49,216 nt of DNA from a virus. Under the pieces are notes generated by a model, which saw only the letters and a list, made by a program, of their open reading frames with translations, was not told the DNA's origin and made no database searches. Both the position numbers and the translations under genes were made by a program. The DNA is taken from positions 1 to 49,216 of the IMG/VR virus record IMGVR_UViG_3300046003_007389; one strand, 5' to 3'. This document shows, in pieces, positions 40,955-47,923 of this stretch. Numbering within the stretch: position 1 is the stretch's first letter; the number at the start of each line of letters is the position of its first letter.

Positions 40955-41183
40955 CTTCTTCTAAAGTTAAATTATATTTTTCAATAAGTTTTTCGCAATG
41001 CAGTTTAAATCCATTAAATGTCTTGTATGAAAAAAATTCACCATTAAACATTCCTTGAAATGGGTATTGCCAATTATTTTTATTATTAGCTTTAAACCAA
41101 ATTTCTAAAGCATCTTCTTCAGTGCTAAAAGTAAAAGACTTTCCGTCTTTTAAATCTTGAGATGTAATATTAAATTTTGACAT
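40938..41183 (-). CDS. Unknown small protein
   Basis: This protein of 81 residues has an aromatic, acidic composition (NNWQYPFQGMFNGEFFSYKT). The sequence recalls small single-domain phage proteins that occur in early regions, but no family can be named. It ends in an acidic tail. Confidence 0.55.
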   Translation of the reverse strand: MSKFNITSQDLKDGKSFTFSTEEDALEIWFKANNKNNWQYPFQGMFNGEFFSYKTFNGFKLHCEKLIEKYNLTLEEDEESI

Positions 41184-41186
41184 TTT

Positions 41187-41369
41187 TTATAAATTATGAG
41201 TCGATTCGATATCTTGGATTATTTTTAATTCAAAACCACATCTTAACATAAAGGTTCTAATGTGTAATAATCTTCTTTCAATGAATTCTTGATTTGGAGA
41301 TTTTTCGTCAATTGCTTTTCTTGTAATAAGACATAAATTTTCAAATTCTTCTAACATTTTAGTTTCCAT
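41187..41369 (-). CDS. Unknown small early protein
   Basis: The ATG at 41369 (60 residues, METKMLEEFENL) is the likely start; a longer frame from 41429 reads through the promoter leader. It is helical. It is the first gene behind P41.4. Confidence 0.58.
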   Translation of the reverse strand: METKMLEEFENLCLITRKAIDEKSPNQEFIERRLLHIRTFMLRCGFELKIIQDIESTHNL

Positions 41370-41399
41370 GATATTTTGTTTTTTGTTGTTTCTACTCTG

Positions 41400-41431
41400 C
41401 GAATATATGGTAACTAAATTAAACCGCAAAA
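41400..41431 (-). promoter_or_regulatory. Early promoter P41.4 (folE/queD unit)
   Basis: On the - strand: TTTTG at 41431-41427, 19 bases, TATATTCG at 41407-41400, then GCAGAGTAGAAACAAC, identical to P32.3 in the start region. It lies between the HTH gene (stop 41448) and the gene at 41369. Confidence 0.84.
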
Positions 41432-41447
41432 CATTTTACAAAAAATT

Positions 41448-41645
41448 TTATCTTTTTTTTTCAATCTCTTTAAAATATCGGTTAATCGCTCTGTGAATCA
41501 AATGTTCTCCAATCAATAACTCTTTAGAAATTAAAGGTACTCTGTTGTCCTTATTGCTTAAATAGTAATTAATAATTCTTACATATTCTTCATCGCTTAA
41601 TCTTTCTGCTTTTTTGTTAGAACGGCAAGTCGTCGTCTTCTTCAT
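41448..41645 (-). CDS. Small basic protein, probable HTH
   Basis: This protein of 65 residues has a likely helix-turn-helix (LSDEEYVRIINYYLSNKD, then VPLISKELLIGEHLIHRAIN) and basic ends. The start lies inside the 3' end of the VirE-type helicase gene (29-base overlap). It may be a regulator; the target is unknown. Confidence 0.55.
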   Translation of the reverse strand: MKKTTTCRSNKKAERLSDEEYVRIINYYLSNKDNRVPLISKELLIGEHLIHRAINRYFKEIEKKR

Positions 41646-42843
41646 TTATTTTTCCTTTTCCTCCGTGTGCCATTGGCGATGGACTTTCGACAGGTGCGTC
41701 AACACCATTATAGTCAACCCAATACCTTTGAATACCACCTTTCATTTGTTTGTAAAGTGAGTGTTTTGCTAATGCTTTACCCATATTGATATTTCCCATC
41801 TTTGAAGAGAATGCGGGTACGTTATAAAGTATTTTTTGTATTACCTCACTACCTGAAAGCATTTCACCTTTTCCTTTCACGGAATTGCAACTAAAATATC
41901 TCAAAAACAATTCTTCTTCAAGACTAACTGTTCTAAATCTTTCGTTCTGATTATTAATCTCTTTAATTTCATCAATATCAAACCAATAACGATAACCTTC
42001 TTTCCATAGCTTGTAAGCCTGCGACCAAATATCATCAGGATTAATATCGTGCTGATAATCAATCTTATTAACTTTAAAAACTAACCAACGTCTATTTCCT
42101 GTAATATCAGATAAGAATTTATCGTCATTTACAGAGCCAAGGAAGCTCGCTCTTCGAACAAAATTTGTTTTATATCTTCCGTATGCCGCACGCACTGAGA
42201 TTCGCTGACGTGTGATATATGACTTAATAGCTGATATGTCATTGCTTCTTAAAGTTTCTAACTCATCTAAATGTATAAACCAATACTGACTTAAATAAAT
42301 TGTATGGTCTTTATTTTTAGTATCAATATTTCCTTCGTATAAATATTCACTCTGAAAGTGCTTCGGTAATAAAGAACGCATCCATCTGGTTTTTCCAATA
42401 CCTTGTCCAGATTGAAAAACAAGACAAACATCATTAACGCTGTCAGGCTTTAATAGGCAGTCAATACAGCCTACAAAGTATCTTACTAATGTATTATGAA
42501 AGTGTTTTGAATTTTCTGTCTCTACGGTCTTTGAAATCTTTTTTATGTGGTCTTTTTTACCATCCCATTCTTTTAAATTTTCAAAATACTCTTCAAAAGG
42601 ATTATAATCAGGACTAAAATCGGGGCTTTCAATAAAAATATTTACTTTATCGGAAGGAACGTCAATATGCTCTGCCATAAGCTCTAACAAGATAGCATTC
42701 TTATATCTATCATCATATTTTTTCCATTTCGATTTCTTTTTGTTTTTTCTAAACTCATAAAAGTTTGTCACAACATTAAATCTGAAAATATATTTTGATG
42801 AAATATAGTTGAAAGCATTACTATTCTTTCCATTGTATTTCAT
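41617..42843 (-). CDS. VirE-type replicative helicase/ATPase with DDDLPF tip
   Basis: This protein of 408 residues belongs to the virulence-associated E/D5-like superfamily 3 group. Walker A is QSGQGIGKT (144-152), Walker B FIHLDELE (189-196), and RRASFLGSVNDDKFLSDITG followed by NRRWLVF is the sensor region. The C-terminus ends in NEEDDDLPF, the same tip as the SSB-like protein. It should unwind DNA at the fork together with the primase at 32328-33191. The start ATG is 2 bases after the stop of the upstream gene. Confidence 0.9.
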   Translation of the reverse strand: MKYNGKNSNAFNYISSKYIFRFNVVTNFYEFRKNKKKSKWKKYDDRYKNAILLELMAEHIDVPSDKVNIFIESPDFSPDYNPFEEYFENLKEWDGKKDHIKKISKTVETENSKHFHNTLVRYFVGCIDCLLKPDSVNDVCLVFQSGQGIGKTRWMRSLLPKHFQSEYLYEGNIDTKNKDHTIYLSQYWFIHLDELETLRSNDISAIKSYITRQRISVRAAYGRYKTNFVRRASFLGSVNDDKFLSDITGNRRWLVFKVNKIDYQHDINPDDIWSQAYKLWKEGYRYWFDIDEIKEINNQNERFRTVSLEEELFLRYFSCNSVKGKGEMLSGSEVIQKILYNVPAFSSKMGNINMGKALAKHSLYKQMKGGIQRYWVDYNGVDAPVESPSPMAHGGKGKINEEDDDLPF

Positions 42844-42845
42844 TT

Positions 42846-43214
42846 CTAACCTTTAATTAAAACGATGTTTCTTTTTCTAACTTCCGCATGAATAACATTC
42901 TTGACTAAAATTCTTTGAGTTGCATTTAATGAGCTTTCTTTTTGCATGATTAAATTATACTCTTTTAAATATTGTCCAAGTGTTCTAAAAGGTACAGTTA
43001 CTCTTTTTGTTAAAGGTAGTGGTTGAGTAAATATAAAAAAAGCATTCCATTCTTCATCGCTTGCAAAATCTTCTCGAGTAATTGGTTTTGGTCGTTGTCT
43101 TTCTTTTTCTAATTGCTCTTTTATTGCTTTAGAAAGAGATTTCTTATCCTTACTTGATAAAGTACCTATTGGTTGACTATTGTTAGCAACCGTGCCTATT
43201 ATTTTTTTTGCCAT
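42846..43214 (-). CDS. Unknown protein behind a structured leader
   Basis: This protein of 122 residues has a basic, Lys/Ser-rich first half and a helical end (SLNATQRILVKNVIHAEVRK). No family can be named. It is the first gene after P43.4 and immediately precedes the VirE-type helicase, so it may be a replication accessory protein. Its 5' leader of about 140 bases holds a strong hairpin. Confidence 0.58.
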   Translation of the reverse strand: MAKKIIGTVANNSQPIGTLSSKDKKSLSKAIKEQLEKERQRPKPITREDFASDEEWNAFFIFTQPLPLTKRVTVPFRTLGQYLKEYNLIMQKESSLNATQRILVKNVIHAEVRKRNIVLIKG

Positions 43215-43241
43215 GACTTTATATTTTTAAGAAAAAAGCAA

Positions 43242-43299
43242 AAGAGCGGGCTGTAGATACAACAACAAAATGATGAAATAGTGAAGTGTTCCCGCTCTT
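43242..43299 (-). ncRNA. Structured leader or small RNA with terminator-like end
   Basis: AAGAGCGGG (43291-43299 read on the - strand) pairs perfectly with CCCGCTCTT (43250-43242) over a 40-base internal loop. Directly after it on the - strand comes TTGCTTTTTTC, so the structure looks like an intrinsic terminator or attenuator between P43.4 and the gene at 43214. A short RNA of about 110 bases could end here. It might also act as a leader switch; both are hypotheses. Confidence 0.45.
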
Positions 43300-43359
43300 G
43301 ATATGCTTTTATGGTTTTTAGTGTTGTCTTTTGCTTTCATCTATCTCGTATCTACTCTG

Positions 43360-43392
43360 CGAAATAAAGCAAAACATTTCACATCTACAAAT
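43360..43392 (-). promoter_or_regulatory. Early promoter P43.4 (weaker match)
   Basis: On the - strand: ATTTG at 43392-43388, 20 bases, TTATTTCG at 43367-43360, then CAGAGTAGATACGAG. The start region matches the other early promoters but the boxes are degenerate. The upstream box lies on the stop codon of the 303-residue gene. Confidence 0.6.
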
Positions 43393-44303
43393 TATTTGTC
43401 TTTTTTGTTTTTCTTTTTCTTTTTGTCTTTTTTGCCGATTTCAGCAAAAGCGTCGTTTTCTTTGGACTTTTTATCTTTCTTCTTGTCCTTCTTTTTGTCT
43501 TTTTTAACTTCTTCAGCAACTTCATTTTCAACTTCTTCTTCTTCTTTTGGTAAGTTGTCTTTGATTAGTTTCAAGATACGTTTCACAATTTCCTTTTCAT
43601 CAGCATCTGAAGTAATGATCGGCATTTCGTGTTTATTAATAAACTTAATCAATTTTGATTGACTCATACTTTGTAAATGTTCGTCAAGCTCTGCAATGCT
43701 TTCAAATCCATCAACTGCGGCTATTAATAATCCTACATTTACAGCAGGTTTTCCAAAAGCCTCTTCAGGCTCTATTTTTGGAAGCTCTTTTTCCTCGGCA
43801 ATCACAACTTCTTCAGCATCGTTTTCCTTTGCTTTTTTGTCCTTCTTTTTGTCTTTTTTCTTGTCCTTTTTAGTTGGTTCAGGCTCACTACTTGTATCAG
43901 CAGTATTGCCTTTTTCATCAACAACTTCCTCATCTTCAACAGTTAAGGATTGAGCGTAATTCATCATATCACTAACAACAGCTCTAATAAAATAAGCTCT
44001 GCCTTTATTTGTTGATTTAACTTCTTTTGCATTGGTTAAAAGTGATTTACCAAAAGTTCTTGTTTTAATTTCAAAATCTGGATTGATAGCCAAAATCGCT
44101 TCTTCAATTTCTTTTGCAATCATCCAACTTCCTTTTATATCTCCAGGTTCAGCAAATACCACGTGATTTCTAACGTAAATATCTTCGTCGTTGTTTGGTT
44201 TTGATTTTAATTCAATCATTTTTTTGTTTACTGCAATAGCAAACTCAGCCACAACTTTTGGTTCTTGCAATGCCATAATCACTGCTCTTTGAAAATTTTC
44301 CAT
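43392..44303 (-). CDS. Unknown modular protein with duplicated Lys-rich linkers
   Basis: This protein of 303 residues has a folded N-terminal part (1-120), then a linker KKDKKKDKKKDKKAKENDA, a second folded part (about 170-250, with SIAELDEHLQSMSQSKLIKF), and a second nearly identical linker KKDKKKDKKKDKKSKENDA before a basic tail. The repeated linkers point to internal duplication or a flexible scaffold. I do not recognise either domain. Confidence 0.65.
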   Translation of the reverse strand: MENFQRAVIMALQEPKVVAEFAIAVNKKMIELKSKPNNDEDIYVRNHVVFAEPGDIKGSWMIAKEIEEAILAINPDFEIKTRTFGKSLLTNAKEVKSTNKGRAYFIRAVVSDMMNYAQSLTVEDEEVVDEKGNTADTSSEPEPTKKDKKKDKKKDKKAKENDAEEVVIAEEKELPKIEPEEAFGKPAVNVGLLIAAVDGFESIAELDEHLQSMSQSKLIKFINKHEMPIITSDADEKEIVKRILKLIKDNLPKEEEEVENEVAEEVKKDKKKDKKKDKKSKENDAFAEIGKKDKKKKKNKKDK

Positions 44304-44348
44304 TCGTTTTTTAAATTTAATTATTTTATGCTTACTTAAAGGCGTCAG

Positions 44349-44783
44349 CTATCCTGTTATTTTGTAAACTAAATCAGCTATAAAAAAAGCTCTTTGTGAT
44401 GGTTTTAGTTTTTTATAAAAATCAGCTATTTCTTTAATTTCTAAATCTAATTTTGTTGATTGTTTTATTGAATTCCTTATAATTGTTTCAATTCTTTTGT
44501 TTTCAAATTCCCAATCATTAATTTCAGAAAAATGCAACGAAGTTGATTTTAGAATCCCATCAATAGAAATTAAATGAGTCGGTATTGATGATTTTTTATA
44601 AGAAATCATAGTACCTGTTATTTCGCAAAAATAAACCGAACCTATCGTTCCTTTAATAAATATCTTTTTAGAAAAAGTCCAAAGCTCACCAAGTGTATTA
44701 TCATCATTAATTAAATAATATCTATGTTTAACTTTTTCGGAGTAATCTAAAATTTTTCCGGCGTAAATTATTTTATTGTTCAT
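44349..44783 (-). CDS. Unknown early protein
   Basis: This protein of 144 residues has a beta-rich first half (KIIYAGKILDYSEKVKHRYY, GTIGSVYFCEITGTMI) and a helical second half (KLDLEIKEIADFYKKLKP). No family can be named. It lies 7 bases after the next upstream gene in the same leftward run. Confidence 0.58.
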   Translation of the reverse strand: MNNKIIYAGKILDYSEKVKHRYYLINDDNTLGELWTFSKKIFIKGTIGSVYFCEITGTMISYKKSSIPTHLISIDGILKSTSLHFSEINDWEFENKRIETIIRNSIKQSTKLDLEIKEIADFYKKLKPSQRAFFIADLVYKITG

Positions 44784-44790
44784 GATTTAT

Positions 44791-45099
44791 TTATTTTGCG
44801 ATATAAATTGTGTTATGGCGTATTTCTACGTCTTTGAGGTTTTTTTTAATATTAGATTCAATTGAATTTTGTTTTGGTTCATTTTCTGTTTTAACAGCGT
44901 AATGAATTTGACAACCAGCTACAATTACATGATTCTCTTCTGTACCTACTTTAGCATACCAATTAGTGGCTCTTGTATTGGTTTTAATTCCTAAAAAAGA
45001 ATCTTCAACAATAGTTACCTCTCCCCAAACTGCTCTATACTGAAATCCGTTTGGTCCAAAAAACCAATTATCAGTGGTTATTAAATATTTACCTTTCAT
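44791..45099 (-). CDS. Unknown early protein
   Basis: This protein of 102 residues is beta-rich and aromatic (NWFFGPNGFQYRAVWGEVTI), with a basic C-terminus. It is closely spaced (3 bases) after the MazG-like gene. I do not recognise it. Confidence 0.57.
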   Translation of the reverse strand: MKGKYLITTDNWFFGPNGFQYRAVWGEVTIVEDSFLGIKTNTRATNWYAKVGTEENHVIVAGCQIHYAVKTENEPKQNSIESNIKKNLKDVEIRHNTIYIAK

Positions 45100-45102
45100 A
45101 AT

Positions 45103-45405
45103 TTATTTGTTCACTTTTTCATTAGTCAAATATTTATCTCGTTTCAATTGCAACTTTTGATTGACTAATCGGTTAATTTTCTTTTTACTAAACAACATCT
45201 CGGCTTGACGCATCATAATTTTCATATCAGCTAATTCGCCATAGACATCATTTAAACGTTTCTTTTTATCAGTCTTTGTTGGACATTTAAGTTGGTGCAA
45301 GGCAAGAGCTAATTCTTGAGCTTCTTCCTGTATCTTGTCAACAGCCGCATCTGTGCCCATTAAACGAATCATCTTCTTGATTGTCTTAAGATTTTCCTGT
45401 CTCAT
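45103..45405 (-). CDS. MazG-like nucleotide pyrophosphohydrolase
   Basis: This protein of 100 residues has the MazG/all-alpha NTP-PPase signature: EEAQELALAL (27-36) and, after a loop, GELADMKIMMRQAE, the E-x-x-E...E-x-x-D pattern that binds magnesium. Such enzymes hydrolyse (d)NTPs and in phages may adjust nucleotide or (p)ppGpp pools. It overlaps the small gene upstream by 20 bases. The exact substrate is unknown. Confidence 0.72.
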   Translation of the reverse strand: MRQENLKTIKKMIRLMGTDAAVDKIQEEAQELALALHQLKCPTKTDKKKRLNDVYGELADMKIMMRQAEMLFSKKKINRLVNQKLQLKRDKYLTNEKVNK

Positions 45406-45541
45406 TTTTGTTCTGTTGTGTTAATAACAATAACCAAAGCTCTAAGATTTTTATAATCTTTTCAAGTACTATTAAAACAGTAATCGAAGAAAAGAAACTT
45501 GCTAAAGGATATTCGTTGAATAATAAAATTAAATCCTTCAT
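45386..45541 (-). CDS. Unknown 51-residue membrane microprotein
   Basis: This small open frame starts at the ATG at 45541, overlapping the stop of the next gene upstream in TAATG, and ends inside the MazG-like gene. It has one hydrophobic segment (LASFFSSITVLIVLEKIIKI) followed by more leucines. It could be an inner-membrane protein. Support is tight coupling on both sides. Confidence 0.55.
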   Translation of the reverse strand: MKDLILLFNEYPLASFFSSITVLIVLEKIIKILELWLLLLTQQNKNETGKS

Positions 45542-45720
45542 TAGCTTTTCTTTTTTATTATATGGACACTAATCCAACAAACTAAACAACCACAAAATAA
45601 GATGTAGTGGTACTGTATCATTACAATTGGAATATCATCAATTACACATGAAACTAAAATTAAACATAAAAGTGATACCAATAAAATCACAGTAGTCAGT
45701 ATTTTACAAAAATTCTTCAT
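45541..45720 (-). CDS. Unknown 59-residue membrane microprotein
   Basis: This frame starts at the ATG at 45720. It has two hydrophobic segments (ILTTVILLVSLLCLILVSC and YILFCGCLVCWISVHII) and a basic end. The LVSC before residue 26 looks like a lipobox, so it might instead be a lipoprotein. It is 1 base from the upstream gene and shares a base with the one downstream. Confidence 0.55.
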   Translation of the reverse strand: MKNFCKILTTVILLVSLLCLILVSCVIDDIPIVMIQYHYILFCGCLVCWISVHIIKKKS

Positions 45721-45721
45721 A

Positions 45722-45832
45722 TTATAAGTAGGTTAAAATATACACGATGGCACTGATTAATATTCCAAATGAAACTCCAAGTAAAAACCAATCAAAAGGT
45801 TTCATTATATCGTCATTAAGTAATTTTTTCAT
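45722..45832 (-). CDS. Unknown 36-residue membrane microprotein
   Basis: The ATG at 45832 overlaps the stop of the next upstream gene in ATGA. After MKKLLNDDIMKP there is one clear transmembrane segment (LLGVSFGILISAIVYILTYL). Tight overlaps support that it is translated. Confidence 0.55.
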   Translation of the reverse strand: MKKLLNDDIMKPFDWFLLGVSFGILISAIVYILTYL

Positions 45833-45936
45833 AGATCTAAATTAAATGTTTGTCTTAATTTTTTTAGCGTTGGATTGATCTTTAAAAAGCGTCTATACTT
45901 TTCCTTTGGCGTTAGCTTTTTGCGTTTTTTTTTCAT
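45829..45936 (-). CDS. Unknown 35-residue basic protein
   Basis: The ATG at 45936 overlaps the stop of the P-loop gene in TAATG, and its own stop overlaps the next ATG. It is very basic (MKKKRKKLTPKEKYRRF) and may bind nucleic acid. No family is recognised. Confidence 0.5.
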   Translation of the reverse strand: MKKKRKKLTPKEKYRRFLKINPTLKKLRQTFNLDL

Positions 45937-46187
45937 TACAACTGAATGTGAGTGTAAGAACATTTTAATTCGTTTGCACAATTTTCAAGAGTACGTCTTA
46001 AAATGTAATTGGCGGACGTTGCTGTAACAACAATAGTTTCTTTAAAATCTTTTTCGTGCCAAATTTCACGTAAAATTATACCATTTGCGATACCGTTCGC
46101 TTCAATCTCTTTTGCGTTACGCATTAAACGAACTAACTTTGTTTTTCCGCTACCTTGCGGACCTGTAATTAAAAGTAAATTATTCAT
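45936..46187 (-). CDS. Mini P-loop ATPase-like protein
   Basis: This protein of 83 residues has a clear Walker A (GPQGSGKT, 9-16) but is short. A Walker B is not clearly present; the strand TIVVTATSA may replace it. It could be a reduced NTP-binding protein. It is coupled by TAATG to the basic small gene downstream. Confidence 0.68.
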   Translation of the reverse strand: MNNLLLITGPQGSGKTKLVRLMRNAKEIEANGIANGIILREIWHEKDFKETIVVTATSANYILRRTLENCANELKCSYTHIQL

Positions 46188-46191
46188 AATA

Positions 46192-46266
46192 TTATTTTTT
46201 TCTTGTTAAAACACCTATAATAAAACCTATCAAAAAGCCTATTAATATTCCAAAAAATGCACTCAT
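46192..46266 (-). CDS. 24-residue glycine-zipper membrane peptide
   Basis: The ATG at 46266 overlaps the stop of the thioredoxin-like gene in TAATG. The peptide is almost one transmembrane helix (FFGILIGFLIGFIIGVL) with Gly at every fourth position, ending in TRKK. Small proteins of this form often oligomerise in the inner membrane, as some toxins and holin-like peptides do. Translation is inferred from the overlap only. Confidence 0.5.
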   Translation of the reverse strand: MSAFFGILIGFLIGFIIGVLTRKK

Positions 46267-46544
46267 TATTCTTTAAAGGTTTTTAAATGGTTAACTAAAT
46301 CTTCGACAGGGCTTTTATATCTCAAGTAACGTTGACCATTTTGGTAGAACATAAATTCCGGCTCCTTAACATTTAAAGCATCACACAATTCAACATTTTT
46401 TTCAATTTCAATCTTAACTACTTCAATTCTCTTTTCTTCAAGCACTTCAATTAATTCAACGCTCAACTCTTTTCCGTCTTTTACAAAACAAAGCATCACC
46501 TTGTCTTTACTGATAATTTCTCCAAATCTCGAAAACTGTCCCAT
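46266..46544 (-). CDS. Possible thioredoxin-fold protein without CxxC
   Basis: This protein of 92 residues shows a strand KVMLCFVKDG, a central VVKIEIEKN and a cis-Pro-like turn (VKEPEFMFYQNGQRY) as in thioredoxin-like proteins, but it lacks the active-site CxxC. It may be a structural variant or binding protein. The fold call is by pattern only. Confidence 0.5.
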   Translation of the reverse strand: MGQFSRFGEIISKDKVMLCFVKDGKELSVELIEVLEEKRIEVVKIEIEKNVELCDALNVKEPEFMFYQNGQRYLRYKSPVEDLVNHLKTFKE

Positions 46545-46549
46545 AACAC

Positions 46550-46978
46550 CTAATTTGATTGTACACCTAATAACTCGTTAAACAACATCATTACATTTCC
46601 AGGTCCTGTAATTTCAAAAACCTTAGATTGAAGCGTTTCAATTTGCTGTCTTGAATAAACCTCTTCAAGAGCATTGGCCCATTCAGGTTCTAATAGCTCT
46701 TTTTTTACTGCCTGATGCTCTCTTACATTGTAAGTTATAATTCTTTCGTAGACATGATCGTTTAAATCCTTTCCGCTTAATTCTTCCGGAGCATTAGTGT
46801 AATGTTTTAATTGAGTTATTAACTCACTCCAGGTTGCTAAATTCTTTTTATACTTTACTCCTGTAATGAATTGTAAAATAGCAACTCTAACTGATTTACT
46901 ATACTTACCTTTCAGGCTTTCTAAATCCCCTTCGCTTCTAAGGATTATTTGTCTTAAATGTTCGTAATTTGGTAACAT
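46550..46978 (-). CDS. Unknown helical protein
   Basis: This protein of 142 residues is all helical and charged, with segments such as EHLRQIILRSEGDLESLKG and EEVYSRQQIETLQSK. It lies 1 base from the gene upstream and 5 bases from the one downstream. I do not recognise it. Confidence 0.58.
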   Translation of the reverse strand: MLPNYEHLRQIILRSEGDLESLKGKYSKSVRVAILQFITGVKYKKNLATWSELITQLKHYTNAPEELSGKDLNDHVYERIITYNVREHQAVKKELLEPEWANALEEVYSRQQIETLQSKVFEITGPGNVMMLFNELLGVQSN

Positions 46979-46979
46979 A

Positions 46980-47366
46980 TTATATCTGTGTTAAATTAAA
47001 TAATTGATTGTATAATAGTTTTAATGGTTTTACCGATGTAGCAAGCGTCACAACGACATTTAAACCTACTTGCAATGTAGTTGGTCTAAAGTTTGCTAAA
47101 AGACTCTTATTGATCTCTTTTAGTGCTTCAATGTTTGGTATTTCCATTAAGCAAGTTCTATCAAAAATTGCTAATCTTTGCGGCAATGCGTTAAACACTT
47201 TATTTGCAACTTCTTTATCCTCAAAATACAAACTACCTGGAGGGTAATCAACATTCACTCTAATAAGCGTAATTTCAGGCTGAGTAAAGCCAAGCATCGT
47301 TTTAAATAAAACCCAATAAACATCACCTATCTTTATTGGTTTTTTTGTGTCAATAGTTTGTTTCAT
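46980..47366 (-). CDS. Unknown early protein
   Basis: The ATG at 47366 overlaps the upstream stop in TAATG, giving 128 residues (MKQTIDTKKP); an earlier frame start at 47408 lies inside the upstream gene. It has a mixed beta and helical pattern (KIGDVYWVLFKTMLGF). No family is recognised. Confidence 0.57.
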   Translation of the reverse strand: MKQTIDTKKPIKIGDVYWVLFKTMLGFTQPEITLIRVNVDYPPGSLYFEDKEVANKVFNALPQRLAIFDRTCLMEIPNIEALKEINKSLLANFRPTTLQVGLNVVVTLATSVKPLKLLYNQLFNLTQI

Positions 47367-47557
47367 TACAATTTTATATTTTGAAGTTTTGTTAAACTTA
47401 AATAACACCCATCAGTCACACTCCAAATCATTGGTAAATTTAGATCGTTTTGGTAAAGTACAATTCTACCCTGTTCGTTAAGTTCATTAAAACGTTCTAA
47501 AGTTATAAAACCTAACTTTTGATTTCCGTTGCTGATTAGATGAATTGGCTTTTCCAT
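47366..47557 (-). CDS. Unknown small early protein
   Basis: This protein of 63 residues (MEKPIHLISNGNQKLG) has a short beta-rich pattern. It is 1 base from the upstream gene and overlaps the downstream one by one base. No function can be given. Confidence 0.55.
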   Translation of the reverse strand: MEKPIHLISNGNQKLGFITLERFNELNEQGRIVLYQNDLNLPMIWSVTDGCYLSLTKLQNIKL

Positions 47558-47558
47558 C

Positions 47559-47921
47559 TTATTCGTTGATTGAATGTTTGTAAACGATAATCTCTTTTTC
47601 TTTATTTACATCGTAAAGTCTCATTAAAACTATCCCGTCTAAATGTTTAGAGATAAAATCTTTCATCTCATCTACAGTTTCAAATCTGGCTTTCAAAAAA
47701 ACAGTCTTCCAAATACAATTAAAATTACCGTCTTCTGAAATATCATTTTTAACCACTCTAAAGCCAACACCTATTTCAAGTCTTTCTGTTCTATCGTGGA
47801 TAGATTTATGTAAAATTGTTCCAACATTAGAACCGTTAATAATTACATCATAAGATGGATTATATGTCCAAGCCCATTTTCCTGATGGTTTGTTTGTTTT
47901 AAATCTAACAGTATTTTTCAT
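47559..47921 (-). CDS. Unknown early protein
   Basis: This protein of 120 residues has a beta-rich first half (YDVIINGSNVGTILHKS) and a helical VDEMKDFISKHLDG segment. It is second in the early operon behind P48.4. I do not recognise it. Confidence 0.57.
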   Translation of the reverse strand: MKNTVRFKTNKPSGKWAWTYNPSYDVIINGSNVGTILHKSIHDRTERLEIGVGFRVVKNDISEDGNFNCIWKTVFLKARFETVDEMKDFISKHLDGIVLMRLYDVNKEKEIIVYKHSINE

Positions 47922-47923
47922 AA

